Numbered from the stretch's first letter, positions 5,409 through 13,647 are shown. The stretch is 24,372 nucleotides of DNA from Sphingopyxis macrogoltabida (GCA_003241685.1 QFPJ01000041.1:1-24372); one strand, 5' to 3'. Made by a program: numbers and translations. Notes: generated by a model not told the origin, from the sequence alone.

Positions 5409-6581
5409 ATGAACACCGCGGATTATGACGCCATCGTGCTGGGTGCCGGCGCGGCCGGGTTGATGTGCGCCGCGGCGGCGGGGCAGCGGGGGCGGCGCGT
5501 CCTGCTGCTCGACCATGCCGACCAGGTGGGCAAGAAAATCCTGATCTCGGGCGGTGGCCGCTGCAACTTCACCAATATTCATACCGCGCCCGACCGCTAT
5601 ATCTCGGCGAATCCACATTTCGCCAAATCGGCGCTGGCGCGCTACACGCCTGCCGATTTCATTGCGCTGGTCGACGCCCACGGTATCGCGCACCATGAAA
5701 AGACGCTGGGCCAGCTTTTCTGCGACGGGTCGGCGAAACAGATCGTCGCGATGCTGCTGGCGGAATGCGCGAAGGGCGGCGTCGATGTCCGTTGCGGTCA
5801 GCCGTTGGGCGGCGTGACGCACACCGACGGCCGGTTTCAGGTCACGTTCGGCGAGATGGCGTTTGCCGCGCCCAATCTGGTGGTCGCCACCGGCGGCCCG
5901 TCGATCCCCAAGATGGGCGCGAGCGGATTTGCTTATGATCTGGCGCGGCAATTCGGCCTGAAAGTTGTCGAACCGCGTCCGGCACTGGTTCCCCTGACGC
6001 TCGGCGGCGACTATGTGCTGTTCCGCGACCTGTCGGGCGTCGCGACGGCGGTGGAGGCGCGCGCTGGCAAGGCGGGGTTCCGCGAGGCGGCGCTGTTCAC
6101 GCACCGGGGGCTGTCCGGCCCCGCAATTCTTCAAATCAGCAGCTATTGGCGGCATGGCGAGCCGGTGGCGATCGATTTCCTGCCCGATGCGCCGCACGGT
6201 TGGCTGACCGAAGCCAAGCGGGCGCGCCCGCGCGCGCCGCTGGCGTCGGTTCTGGCGCTGCCCGACCGGCTGGCGCAGACGCTGGCCGATCGGCTCGGGC
6301 TCGACGGCGAACTGGGCGCACAGACCGACCGCAGGCTCGCCGATGCGGAGGCGCGCCTGCGTCGCTGGGTCTTCATGCCCAACGGCACCGAAGGCTTTGC
6401 CAAGGCCGAGGTGACGGTGGGCGGAATTTCGACCGCAAACCTGTCGTCGCAAACAATGATGGCCAAAAGCGTGCCGGGCCTGTATGCGGTCGGCGAAGCC
6501 GTGGACGTCACCGGGTGGCTGGGCGGCTATAATTTTCAATGGGCCTGGGCCAGCGGACATGCTGCGGGTCAGGCGCTTTAG
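5409..6581 (+). CDS. BaiN/HI0933-type NAD(P)/FAD-dependent oxidoreductase
   Basis: This 390-residue flavoprotein belongs to the HI0933 (BaiN/RdsA) family. It shows the FAD-binding GAGAAGLMC (residues 12-20), the family signature ISGGGRCNFTN (46-56), the middle motif VVATGGPSIPKMGASGFAYDLARQFG, and the C-terminal FAD motif GLYAVGEAVDVTGWLGGYNFQWAWASG. Members bind FAD and act as reductases on varied substrates; the physiological substrate here is unknown. The ATG at 5409 gives a start immediately before the Rossmann fold. An upstream in-frame ATG would add 19 residues that overlap the preceding gene. It lies 16 bp after the small helix-turn-helix gene and may share its transcript. Confidence 0.88.
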   Translation: MNTADYDAIVLGAGAAGLMCAAAAGQRGRRVLLLDHADQVGKKILISGGGRCNFTNIHTAPDRYISANPHFAKSALARYTPADFIALVDAHGIAHHEKTLGQLFCDGSAKQIVAMLLAECAKGGVDVRCGQPLGGVTHTDGRFQVTFGEMAFAAPNLVVATGGPSIPKMGASGFAYDLARQFGLKVVEPRPALVPLTLGGDYVLFRDLSGVATAVEARAGKAGFREAALFTHRGLSGPAILQISSYWRHGEPVAIDFLPDAPHGWLTEAKRARPRAPLASVLALPDRLAQTLADRLGLDGELGAQTDRRLADAEARLRRWVFMPNGTEGFAKAEVTVGGISTANLSSQTMMAKSVPGLYAVGEAVDVTGWLGGYNFQWAWASGHAAGQAL

Positions 6582-6606
6582 GAAAAGCCATACAAACCAT
6601 CGTCAT

Positions 6607-6677
6607 GCCGGATTCGATCCGGCTCCACGCGTCATTGCCGAAGCATTGGGTGATGGACCCCGGATCAGCTCCGGGGT
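6607..6677. repeat. Pair of REP-like palindromes between the flavoprotein and helicase genes
   Basis: Two hairpins lie in the 146-bp gap. The first is GCCGGAT-TCG-ATCCGGC (6607-6623), with a perfect 7-bp stem. The second is ACCCCGGA-TCAGC-TCCGGGGT (6657-6677), with a perfect 8-bp stem. Between them is CGTCATTGCCGAAG. Words like these (GTCATGCCGGAT, TGGACCCCGGATCA-CTCCGGGGT) are dispersed, repeated intergenic elements in sphingomonad and other alphaproteobacterial genomes. They may stabilise or end the upstream transcript. Confidence 0.7.
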
Positions 6678-6727
6678 GGCGAACAGAGAATCGGCTACCC
6701 ATGGCCGCACAGGATAAAAAGAACACA

Positions 6728-8566
6728 ATGCCTTTCGACAATCTTTCGCCCGTCCTTGCGGACGCTCTCACCGCGCGCGGCTATGAAGCGCTCACCCCCG
6801 TCCAGACGCAGGTCTCCGAAGCCGAAGCGGAGGGCCGCGACCTGCTCGTTTCGGCGCAGACCGGATCGGGCAAGACCGTCGCCTTCGGCCTCGCGATGGC
6901 CGAGCAACTGCTTGAAGACGGCCGCCTGCCGTTCGCCACCGCCCCGCTCGCGCTGATCGTCGCGCCGACGCGCGAACTGGCGTTGCAGGTCAGCCGCGAG
7001 CTGGGCTGGCTCTATGCCAAGGCCGGCGCGCGCATTGCGACCTGCGTCGGCGGCATGGACGCGAGCCGCGAGCGCCGCAATCTGAACCAGGGCGTTCATA
7101 TCGTCGTCGGTACGCCGGGGCGCCTGCGCGACCATCTGGAACGCGGCGCGCTCGACCTTGAAAGCCTGCGTGTCGCGGTGCTCGACGAGGCGGACGAAAT
7201 GCTCGACATGGGCTTTCGCGAAGACCTGGAAGAAATCCTCGACGCGACGCCCGAAACGCGCCGCACCTTGCTGTTTTCCGCGACGATCCCCAAGCCCATC
7301 GCCCAGCTTGCCAAGCGGTATCAGCGCGATGCACTGCGTATCTCGACGGTCGGGGAAACGCGCGGTCACGGCGACATCGCCTATCAGGTCGTCACCGTCG
7401 CCCCCGCCGACATCGAGGGCGCGGTGATCAACCTGCTGCGTCTGCACGAGGCCGATACGGCGATGCTGTTCTGCGCGACGCGCGACAATGTCCGGCGTCT
7501 GCACGCCAGTCTGATGGAGCGCGGCTTTGCCGCCGTCGCGCTGTCCGGCGAACATTCGCAGTCCGAACGCAACCATGCGCTGCAGGCGCTGCGCGACCGC
7601 CGCGCGCGCGTTTGCGTGGCGACCGACGTTGCCGCGCGCGGCATCGACCTGCCCAGCCTGTCGCTGGTGATCCACGTCGAAATCCCCCGCGACGCCGAAA
7701 CGCTTCAGCATCGTTCGGGCCGCACCGGGCGCGCGGGCAAGAAGGGCACCGCCGTGCTGATCGTGCCCTATCCGCGCCGCCGCCGGGTCGACGGCATGCT
7801 GCGCGGCGCGAAGATCGAGGCCGAATGGATGAATGCGCCGACCGCCGCCGACGTGCGCGCGCGCGACAAGGAACGGCTGATCGAAAAGCTGCTCGCGCCA
7901 GTCGAGCATGACGCCGACGATCTTGAGCTTGGCCAGCGTCTGCTGACCGAACGCAGCGCGGAGGATGTCGCCGCCGCGCTTGTCCGCGCGCACCGCGCGG
8001 CGATGCCGCCGCCCGAGGATCTGATCGACAATGGCCCGCCAGCCCGCCGCGAGAAGGGCGAGCGCGGCGAACGGTTCGAACGCGATCGGGACGACCGGCC
8101 GGAACGCGGGCCGCGCCGCGACGGCTTTGACGACAGCGTCTGGTTCCGGCTGAATATCGGGCGCCGTCAAAATGCCGATCCGCGCTGGATATTGCCGCTG
8201 CTCTGCCGCCGGGGCCATGTGACCAAGCATGAAATCGGCGCGATCCGTATCGGGCCGAGCGAAACGCTGTTCAACATTCCGCTGGCCATTGCCGACCGCT
8301 TCGCCGAAGCGGTGCAGCGCACCGCCAATCAGGATGGCGAGGATGACAGCGGCGTCGCGATCACGCCGGCCCCGGGCAGAGACTCCTATCCGCCGCGCCG
8401 CGACAAACGCCCGCACAAGGGCGGTGCGCAGGGCAATCGCGGGCCGCGCGGCGATGGGCCGCGCCAGGACGGACCGCGCAAGCCGGGCGGGGCGGGCGGC
8501 CCCAGCGACCGTTACAAGCCGAAGCCCTATGGCCAGCGCAGCCCCCGCAAGCAGGGCAAATATTAA
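6728..8566 (+). CDS. DEAD-box RNA helicase with DbpA-type RNA-binding domain
   Basis: This 612-residue ATP-dependent RNA helicase has the full motif set: Q motif near LTPVQ (22-26), motif I AQTGSGKT (43-50), PTRELALQ (80-87), GTPGR (128-132), DEAD (153-156), SAT (184-186), ARGID (303-307) and HRSGRTGRAG (328-337). A DbpA-like RNA-binding domain follows at about 470-532, with WFRLNIGRRQNADPRWILPLLCRRG. The last 70 or so residues are a basic, Gly/Arg/Pro-rich tail that probably adds nonspecific RNA affinity, and a charged linker lies at about 436-466. It likely works in ribosome assembly or cold adaptation, as DeaD/CsdA and DbpA do. I chose the ATG at 6728 because the catalytic domain begins there; an ATG at 6701 would add nine residues. 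Confidence 0.92.
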   Translation: MPFDNLSPVLADALTARGYEALTPVQTQVSEAEAEGRDLLVSAQTGSGKTVAFGLAMAEQLLEDGRLPFATAPLALIVAPTRELALQVSRELGWLYAKAGARIATCVGGMDASRERRNLNQGVHIVVGTPGRLRDHLERGALDLESLRVAVLDEADEMLDMGFREDLEEILDATPETRRTLLFSATIPKPIAQLAKRYQRDALRISTVGETRGHGDIAYQVVTVAPADIEGAVINLLRLHEADTAMLFCATRDNVRRLHASLMERGFAAVALSGEHSQSERNHALQALRDRRARVCVATDVAARGIDLPSLSLVIHVEIPRDAETLQHRSGRTGRAGKKGTAVLIVPYPRRRRVDGMLRGAKIEAEWMNAPTAADVRARDKERLIEKLLAPVEHDADDLELGQRLLTERSAEDVAAALVRAHRAAMPPPEDLIDNGPPARREKGERGERFERDRDDRPERGPRRDGFDDSVWFRLNIGRRQNADPRWILPLLCRRGHVTKHEIGAIRIGPSETLFNIPLAIADRFAEAVQRTANQDGEDDSGVAITPAPGRDSYPPRRDKRPHKGGAQGNRGPRGDGPRQDGPRKPGGAGGPSDRYKPKPYGQRSPRKQGKY

Positions 8567-8570
8567 GCCT

Positions 8571-8655
8571 CGTCGTTGCGGAGGGGCGGAGCGACGCGAC
8601 AATCCGGCGCGGGCGTAAACCGCTCTGGCTTGCTTCGTCCTGCTCGCAAGCACGG
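8571..8655. repeat. Degenerate REP-like inverted repeat
   Basis: The gap after the helicase gene holds CGTCGTTGCGGAGGGGCGGA through GACAATCCGG (8571-8606). It is followed by a roughly inverted partner around CTCTGGCTTGCTTCGTCCTG and GCTCGCAAGCACGG (8622-8655). These look like decayed forms of the sphingomonad element GTCATTGCGAGC...GCAATCC paired with its complement. It lies immediately downstream of a stop codon, the usual place for such elements, and could form a long stem in the mRNA. Confidence 0.5.
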
Positions 8656-8729
8656 CACATATCGACGCGCATGCCTTGCGCTCGCTCCGGCGCTGCCCCA
8701 GATGGACGCGGTCAACAGGAGAGCGGTGC

Positions 8730-9716
8730 ATGAAAGCGATCGAGGCCTTTATCGAAAAGCAGGGCGGTCCCGAGGTCATCGATTTTCGCGAGGTCGATCT
8801 CGGCGATCCCGGTCCGGGCCAGATTCTGGTGCGTCAGACGGCGGTCGGGTTGAATTATATCGACGTCTATCATCGCAGCGGCGTGTATCCGATCGACCTT
8901 CCCGGCGGCCTTGGCGGCGAAGCGGCGGGCGAGGTGATCGCGATCGGACCCGACGTTCACGGTTTCAAGCGCGGCGACCGGGTTGCGACGTTCGGGCCGC
9001 TGCGCAACGCCTATTCCAGCGCGCGGATCGTTCCCGCATCCGCGCTGTTCAAGCTGCCTGCGTCCATCGACGATGAGACTGCCGCCGCCGCGCTGCTCAA
9101 AGGGTGCACGGTCGAAGCGCTCGTCGAACGCTGTGCCAAGGTGGAGGCTGGCTGGCCGGTTCTCGTTCATGCCGCCGCCGGCGGCGTCGGGCTGATCCTC
9201 GTCCAGTGGCTGAAGGCGATCGGGGCGACGGTGATCGGCACGGTTTCGACGGATATGAAGGCCACGGCCGCCCTTGCGGCGGGTGCCGACCATGTCATCC
9301 GCTACAAGCAGGAGGACGTCGCCGCGCGCGTGCGCGAAATCACCGACGGGCAGGGCGTGCCCGTAACCTTTGACGGTATCGGCATGGCGGCCTGGCCGAT
9401 CTCGCTGAAGGCGACGGCGCGGCGCGGTCTGATCGTCAGCTATGGCAATGCGGGCGGGCCCGTCACCGGGGTGAATCTGGGGGTGCTGGCGCAGCATGGA
9501 TCGCAGTTCGTGACGCGGCCGACGCTGTTCGACTATTATCTCGATCCGGGCGAGCGCGCGGCGGGCGCCGACCGGGTGTTCCAGATGATCGGCGACGGCA
9601 CTGTCGCGATCACCATCGGCCAGCGTTACGGTCTTCAGGACGTGGCGCGCGCCCACGCCGATCTGGAGGCCGGGCGCACGACGGGATCAACGGTGCTGAT
9701 CCCCGAGCAGCCATAA
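8730..9716 (+). CDS. Quinone oxidoreductase (NADPH), zinc-free MDR family
   Basis: This 328-residue medium-chain dehydrogenase/reductase has the NADPH-binding motif HAAAGGVGLILVQWLKAIGA and the family sequences VGLNYIDVYHRSGVYP and LPGGLGGEAAGEV. The zinc-binding cysteines of alcohol dehydrogenases are absent, which places it with the Qor/zeta-crystallin group. That group transfers one electron from NADPH to quinones or reduces enals. The C-terminal part, with RPTLFDYY and DVARAHADLEAGRTTGSTVLIP, is typical of Qor. AGGAGA eight bases before the ATG at 8730 marks the start. It is convergent with fghA, with only 19 bp between stop codons. Substrate is unknown; a role in reactive-carbonyl defence would fit the adjoining formaldehyde cluster but is speculation. 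Confidence 0.88.
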   Translation: MKAIEAFIEKQGGPEVIDFREVDLGDPGPGQILVRQTAVGLNYIDVYHRSGVYPIDLPGGLGGEAAGEVIAIGPDVHGFKRGDRVATFGPLRNAYSSARIVPASALFKLPASIDDETAAAALLKGCTVEALVERCAKVEAGWPVLVHAAAGGVGLILVQWLKAIGATVIGTVSTDMKATAALAAGADHVIRYKQEDVAARVREITDGQGVPVTFDGIGMAAWPISLKATARRGLIVSYGNAGGPVTGVNLGVLAQHGSQFVTRPTLFDYYLDPGERAAGADRVFQMIGDGTVAITIGQRYGLQDVARAHADLEAGRTTGSTVLIPEQP

Positions 9717-9735
9717 GCGACGACTGCCGCAAAAA

Positions 9736-10587
9736 TCAGGCCTTCAACCGCTCCGCATGCCATGCGACATGTTCGGCCATGAAGGTCGAGATGAAATAAT
9801 AGCTGTGGTCATATCCCGGCTGCATGCGAATGTCGGCCTTTTGCCCCGCGCGTTCGCACGCCGCGACCAGCAATTCGGTCTTGAGCTGTTCGGCCAGGAA
9901 ATTGTCGGCGTCGCCCTGATCGACGAGCAGGTCGGGCACGCGCAGCCCCTGATCGAGCAGCGCGCAGGCGTCATAAGCCTGCCAGCCCTCGCGGTCGTCG
10001 CCCAGATAGCGACCCAGCGCCTTTTCGCCCCACGGACATTGCAGCGGCGCCGCGATCGGCGAGAAGGCGGAGACCGAGCGGAAGCGGTCGGGATTGCGCA
10101 GCGCGATGGTCAGGGCGCCGTGCCCGCCCATCGAATGGCCGGTAATCCCCTGCCGCGTCAGATCGGCACTCGCGAAATTGCGGAGAATCAGCGAGGGAAG
10201 CTCATCCTCGATGTACGACCGCATCCGGTAGTTCTTCGCCCACGGTTCCTCGGTCGCATCGACGTAGAAACCGGCCCCCAGGCCGAAATCCCACGCTTCC
10301 TCCGGATCGTCCGGCACGCCCTCGCCGCGCGGGCTGGTGTCGGGCGCCACGAAGATGACGCCATGTTCGGCGCAGGCGGCGCGATATTCGCCCTTTTCCA
10401 TCACATTGGCATGGGTGCACGTCAGCCCAGACAGATACCAGAGCACGGGCAGTTTCGCGCCTTCGGCATGGTCGGGGACGAAGACCGCAAAGGTCATGTC
10501 GGTTCCCGTCGTGTCGCTGGCGTGCCGGTATACGCCCTGTGTGCCGTCATGACTGCGGGTGGTGGATAGGGTTTCGAGGGTCGTCAT
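9736..10587 (-). CDS. fghA: S-formylglutathione hydrolase
   Basis: This 283-residue esterase-D family enzyme hydrolyses S-formylglutathione to formate and glutathione, the second enzymatic step of glutathione-dependent formaldehyde oxidation. It shows the family's LSGLTCTHANVMEKGEYRAA region, the nucleophile elbow GHSMGGHG (Ser152), the acid in VDQGDADNF (Asp226) and the catalytic His261 in GYDHSYYFI. Length matches E. coli FrmB/YeiG. It is the last gene of the cluster, starting at an ATGA overlap with the stop codon of the deacylase gene upstream. AGGAA precedes the start codon. The triad is complete, so it should be active. Confidence 0.95.
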   Translation of the reverse strand: MTTLETLSTTRSHDGTQGVYRHASDTTGTDMTFAVFVPDHAEGAKLPVLWYLSGLTCTHANVMEKGEYRAACAEHGVIFVAPDTSPRGEGVPDDPEEAWDFGLGAGFYVDATEEPWAKNYRMRSYIEDELPSLILRNFASADLTRQGITGHSMGGHGALTIALRNPDRFRSVSAFSPIAAPLQCPWGEKALGRYLGDDREGWQAYDACALLDQGLRVPDLLVDQGDADNFLAEQLKTELLVAACERAGQKADIRMQPGYDHSYYFISTFMAEHVAWHAERLKA

Positions 10588-11093
10588 AGGGGTTCCTGAA
10601 CCGGGATGGTCGCGACAAGGGGGCTATGTCCCCAATGACGCAGAAGGTCGAGAATCGCTGCACCGGACAGGCCAAGCGTGCCGGTGTTGCGCAGCGGGTG
10701 GACGTTCACCCTTGCCGCCGCGGCAAGGCCGGTGTCCAGCACCACCGCGATGCTGCCGGGTTCGGCATTGATCGCGGCGAGCGGCGTCACCGATCCCGGC
10801 GCAATGCCCAGCAGGCGGCTCATGTCGTCGGGCTTGCCGAAGCTCACGCGCTTGCTGCCGATCGCGGCGGGCAGGGCTTTCAGGTCGACCCGCGCCTCGC
10901 TGGGCACGGTGACCAGCCAGAAGGCGCCGCCATTGTCCTTCAGAAACAAATTCTTGGTATGCGCGCCTGCTATTGCGCCATTGACCGCGTCGCTTTCCGC
11001 GACGGTGAACACCGCCGCATGCTCATGCGCGGCAAAGGGGATGGACAGCGCATCCAGATCCGCCAGCAATCCCGCTTCACCGCGCATCGCCAT
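10584..11093 (-). CDS. Trans-editing aminoacyl-tRNA deacylase, YbaK/ProXp-ala-like
   Basis: This 169-residue stand-alone protein belongs to the YbaK/prolyl-tRNA synthetase-associated editing domain family. It shows HTKNLFLKDNGGAFWLVTVPSEARVDLKALPAAIGSKRVSFG, in which the Lys of KNLFLKD is the expected functional residue. It continues with GIAPGSVTPLAAIN and ends in VNVHPLRNTGTLGLSGAAILDLLRHWGHSP. ProXp-ala-type members remove alanine wrongly attached to tRNA-Pro. It overlaps the VOC gene by one base (TAATG) and fghA by four, so it is an integral part of the formaldehyde operon although its role there is not obvious. Other subfamilies (YbaK, ProXp-x) cannot be excluded. Confidence 0.82.
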   Translation of the reverse strand: MAMRGEAGLLADLDALSIPFAAHEHAAVFTVAESDAVNGAIAGAHTKNLFLKDNGGAFWLVTVPSEARVDLKALPAAIGSKRVSFGKPDDMSRLLGIAPGSVTPLAAINAEPGSIAVVLDTGLAAAARVNVHPLRNTGTLGLSGAAILDLLRHWGHSPLVATIPVQEPL

Positions 11094-11470
11094 TACATCC
11101 GATGCATCGTGCAGATCTTGTTGCCCGACGGATCGCGCAGATAGGCCAGATACATCTTCATGCCATTGCCTTCGCGAACGCCCGGCGGGTCTTCGATCGC
11201 GGTGCCGCCGGCGGCGACCCCGGCCGCGTGCCAGGCGTCCGCCTGCTCGGGGCCGGATACTGCGAAACCGATCGTGCAGCCGTTGCCGGCGGTGGCCGGT
11301 TGGCCGTCGATCGGGGCGGTGACCAGAAATATGCCGCCATTGTGCATATAGATCAGGCGCCCTTTTTCGTCCTGAATGGCCGGCTGGCCGCCGATTGCCT
11401 GAAAGGTCGCGTCATAGAAGGCCTTGGACGCGGCCAGGTCGTTCGACCCGACCATATTGTGACTGTACAT
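11093..11470 (-). CDS. VOC (glyoxalase/bleomycin resistance) family protein
   Basis: This 125-residue protein has one VOC module pair. It starts MYSHNMVGSNDLAASKAFYDATFQAIGG, the first beta-alpha-beta unit, and ends YLAYLRDPSGNKICTMHRM, the usual closing strand with the metal/substrate-side region DPSGNKIC. VOC proteins are metal-dependent lyases, isomerases or dioxygenases, or thiol-binding resistance proteins. The substrate cannot be inferred from this sequence. It sits between purU and the deacylase gene, and its stop codon shares a base with the next start codon. Its place in a formaldehyde-glutathione operon hints at a glutathione adduct as ligand, which is a context-only guess. Confidence 0.82.
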   Translation of the reverse strand: MYSHNMVGSNDLAASKAFYDATFQAIGGQPAIQDEKGRLIYMHNGGIFLVTAPIDGQPATAGNGCTIGFAVSGPEQADAWHAAGVAAGGTAIEDPPGVREGNGMKMYLAYLRDPSGNKICTMHRM

Positions 11471-11525
11471 GCCTTTTGCTCCTCCTGATTATGGTTGCGA
11501 TTCGGGACTTATCCTGTCGCCGCGC

Positions 11526-12386
11526 CTAACGGAAGACCACCGTCTTGCGCCCGTCGATCAGGACCCGCTGTTCGGCGACGCGGCGCACGGCGCGCGCCAG
11601 CACCTGCGCTTCGATATCGCGGCCGATGCGGATCAGGTCGTCGACCGAATCGCGATGGTCGACACGCGCCACTTCCTGTTCGATGATCGGCCCTTCGTCG
11701 ACGTCGCTGGTCACGAAATGCGCCGTCGCCCCGATCAGCTTCACGCCGCGTTCGTGCGCGCGGTGATAGGGTTTCGCGCCCTTGAAACCGGGGAGGAAGC
11801 TGTGATGGATGTTGATGCAGCGCCCGGCGAGCGCCGCCGACAAATCCTGCGACAGCACCTGCATATAGCGCGCGAGCACCAGATAGTCCGCGCCGCCGCG
11901 CGACATGACGTCCAGGATCGCCGCTTCCTGTTCCACGCGATTGCCGTCGCTGACCGGAAGGTGGTGAAAGGGAACGCCGTGCCATTCGGAAAGGCGGCGC
12001 AGATGTTCGTGGTTCGACACGACGCCGACGATGTCGATGTCGAGGTTGCCGGTGGACCAGCGGTGAAGCAGGTCGTTGAGGCAGTGGCTGCCCTGCGACA
12101 CCGCGATGACGAAGCGCGGCTTCGCGGCGCAGTCGCTGATCCGCGCGTCCATCGCGAACCGGTCGATGATCGGCGCGAAGGCGTCTTGCACGCCGTCCAG
12201 GTCGCCGGGAAAGCGGGAACCGGCGCCCTGAAATTCGACACGCATGAAGAAACGCCCCGAATCAAGATCGGCATATTGCTGGCTGTCGAGGATGAAGCCG
12301 TCGCGCTCGGCGAGCAGCCCGGTCACGGCGGCCACGATGCCGACCGCGTCGATACAGCTGAACGTCAGGACATAATGTCCGGTCAC
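11526..12386 (-). CDS. purU: Formyltetrahydrofolate deformylase
   Basis: This 286-residue enzyme hydrolyses 10-formyl-tetrahydrofolate to formate and tetrahydrofolate. The N-terminal ACT domain (about 4-85) begins YVLTFSCIDAVGIVAAVTGLLAERDGFI. The formyltransferase-fold catalytic domain (about 90-280) has CINIHHSFLPGFKGAKPY, with Asn192 and His194, and TAHFVTSDVDEGPII, with Asp230: the Asn-His-Asp set of this superfamily. Length is normal. In this cluster it complements the glutathione route: formaldehyde also combines with tetrahydrofolate, and PurU lets that branch end in formate. It follows frmA after a 78-bp gap containing a strong palindrome. Confidence 0.94.
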   Translation of the reverse strand: MTGHYVLTFSCIDAVGIVAAVTGLLAERDGFILDSQQYADLDSGRFFMRVEFQGAGSRFPGDLDGVQDAFAPIIDRFAMDARISDCAAKPRFVIAVSQGSHCLNDLLHRWSTGNLDIDIVGVVSNHEHLRRLSEWHGVPFHHLPVSDGNRVEQEAAILDVMSRGGADYLVLARYMQVLSQDLSAALAGRCINIHHSFLPGFKGAKPYHRAHERGVKLIGATAHFVTSDVDEGPIIEQEVARVDHRDSVDDLIRIGRDIEAQVLARAVRRVAEQRVLIDGRKTVVFR

Positions 12387-12404
12387 TTCGTCAATCCCCG
12401 CTCT

Positions 12405-12440
12405 CGTCCTTGCGAGCGCAGCGCTGCGCGCGCAGGGACG
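12405..12440. repeat. 36-bp near-perfect palindrome (REP-like) between purU and frmA
   Basis: The sequence CGTCCTTGCGAGCGCAGC is followed directly by GCTGCGCGCGCAGGGACG. The two 18-base arms pair at 16 of 18 positions with no loop beyond the turn itself. The left arm resembles the sphingomonad REP word GTC-TTGCGAGCGCAGCG. It lies downstream of the frmA stop codon and upstream of purU, so in the transcript it could form a strong hairpin that stabilises frmA mRNA or reduces read-through into purU. There is no T-run. Confidence 0.7.
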
Positions 12441-12464
12441 CCGATAAGGCGAATATGCCGTGCG

Positions 12465-13577
12465 TCAATAAACGACGACCGAACGAATGCTTTCCCCCGC
12501 GTGCATCAGGTCGAAACCCTTGTTGATGTCTTCCAGGCCCATGACGTGGGTGATCATCGGGTCGATCTCGATCTTGCCGGTCATGTACATGTCGACGATC
12601 TTCGGGACGTCGGTGCGGCCCTTCGCGCCGCCGAAGGCGGTGCCGCGCCAGTTGCGCCCGGTGACGAGCTGGAACGGCCGCGTCGCGATTTCCTTGCCCG
12701 CCTCGGCGACGCCGATGATGATGCTGGTGCCCCAGCCGCGGTGGCAGGCTTCCAATGCGATCCGCATCACCTCGGTGTTGCCCGTCGCGTCGAAGGTGTA
12801 ATCGGCGCCGCCGTCGGTCATCGCCACGATCGCGGCGACGACATCCTCGCGGCTCATGCCCTTCGAATTGAGGAAGTCGGTCATGCCGAACTTGCGGCCC
12901 CATTCCTCGCGATCCGGGTTGATGTCGACGCCGATGATCTGGTTTGCACCCGCAAGCCGCGCGCCCTGGATCACGTTAAGCCCGATACCGCCGAGACCGA
13001 AGACGACGACATTGTCGCCGACCTGCACCTTCGCCGTATTGATGACGGCGCCGACCCCGGTCGTGACGCCGCAGCCGATGTAGCAGGCGGGCTGGAACGG
13101 CGCGTCCTGGCGGATCTTCGCGACCGCGATCTCGGGCAGCACGGTGAAGTTCGAGAAGGTCGAACAGCCCATATAATGAAAGATCGGCTGGCCCTTGTAC
13201 GAAAAGCGCGTCGTGCCGTCGGGCATCAGCCCCTTGCCCTGGGTGGCGCGGATCGCGGTGCAGAGGTTGGTCTTGCCCGACAGGCAGCTTTTGCACTGGC
13301 GGCATTCGGGGGTGTAGAGCGGGATCACATGGTCGCCCGGCTTGACGCTCGTCACGCCCGCGCCGACCTCGCGCACCACGCCCGCGCCCTCATGCCCCAG
13401 CACGCTCGGGAAGATGCCCTCGCTGTCGAAGCCGTCGAGCGTGTAGGCATCGGTATGGCAGATGCCCGTCGCCATGATCTCGACCAGCACCTCGCCCGCC
13501 TTCGGACCCTCCAGGTCGAGTTCGACGATCTCCAGCGGCTTCTTCGCTTCAAACGCTACGGCGGCGCGGGTCTTCAT
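12465..13577 (-). CDS. frmA: S-(hydroxymethyl)glutathione dehydrogenase / class III alcohol dehydrogenase
   Basis: This 370-residue zinc enzyme oxidises S-hydroxymethylglutathione, formed spontaneously from formaldehyde and glutathione, to S-formylglutathione with NAD+. Catalytic zinc ligands are visible as Cys40-His41 (GICHTDAYTL), His62 (LGHEGAG) and the later GCGVTTG cysteine. The structural zinc cluster is Cys92, Cys95, Cys98 and Cys106 (PECRQCKSCLSGKTNLC). The NAD-binding region has VVFGLGGIGLNVIQGARLAGA. CAGGAG before the ATG at 13577 sets the start; an upstream in-frame frame would add 16 unlikely residues. It is first in the minus-strand formaldehyde cluster and divergent from a LysR regulator 97 bp away, which probably controls it. 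Confidence 0.96.
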   Translation of the reverse strand: MKTRAAVAFEAKKPLEIVELDLEGPKAGEVLVEIMATGICHTDAYTLDGFDSEGIFPSVLGHEGAGVVREVGAGVTSVKPGDHVIPLYTPECRQCKSCLSGKTNLCTAIRATQGKGLMPDGTTRFSYKGQPIFHYMGCSTFSNFTVLPEIAVAKIRQDAPFQPACYIGCGVTTGVGAVINTAKVQVGDNVVVFGLGGIGLNVIQGARLAGANQIIGVDINPDREEWGRKFGMTDFLNSKGMSREDVVAAIVAMTDGGADYTFDATGNTEVMRIALEACHRGWGTSIIIGVAEAGKEIATRPFQLVTGRNWRGTAFGGAKGRTDVPKIVDMYMTGKIEIDPMITHVMGLEDINKGFDLMHAGESIRSVVVY

Positions 13578-13647
13578 GGGAGCACTCCTGCAAAATCGGC
13601 TGCCCCGCCTGTTACACCGATCCAAAGCCGGATAAAGGGGCCAATCG

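Noticed and set aside
4722..6560. Long open frame on the minus strand (over 600 codons) opposite gre and the flavoprotein
   Set aside because: It lies fully antisense to well-supported genes and has low-complexity Arg/Ala/His-rich composition without motifs; GC-rich DNA gives such frames.
6695..8779. Long minus-strand open frame (nearly 700 codons) opposite the DEAD-box helicase
   Set aside because: The helicase has every family motif on the plus strand; the antisense frame shows none and is an artefact of codon bias.
9361..9390. GTAACC in the quinone oxidoreductase gene as another SigF site
   Set aside because: The required CGAA is missing after 16 bases (TGGC instead), and it lies deep within a gene on the wrong strand for its neighbours.
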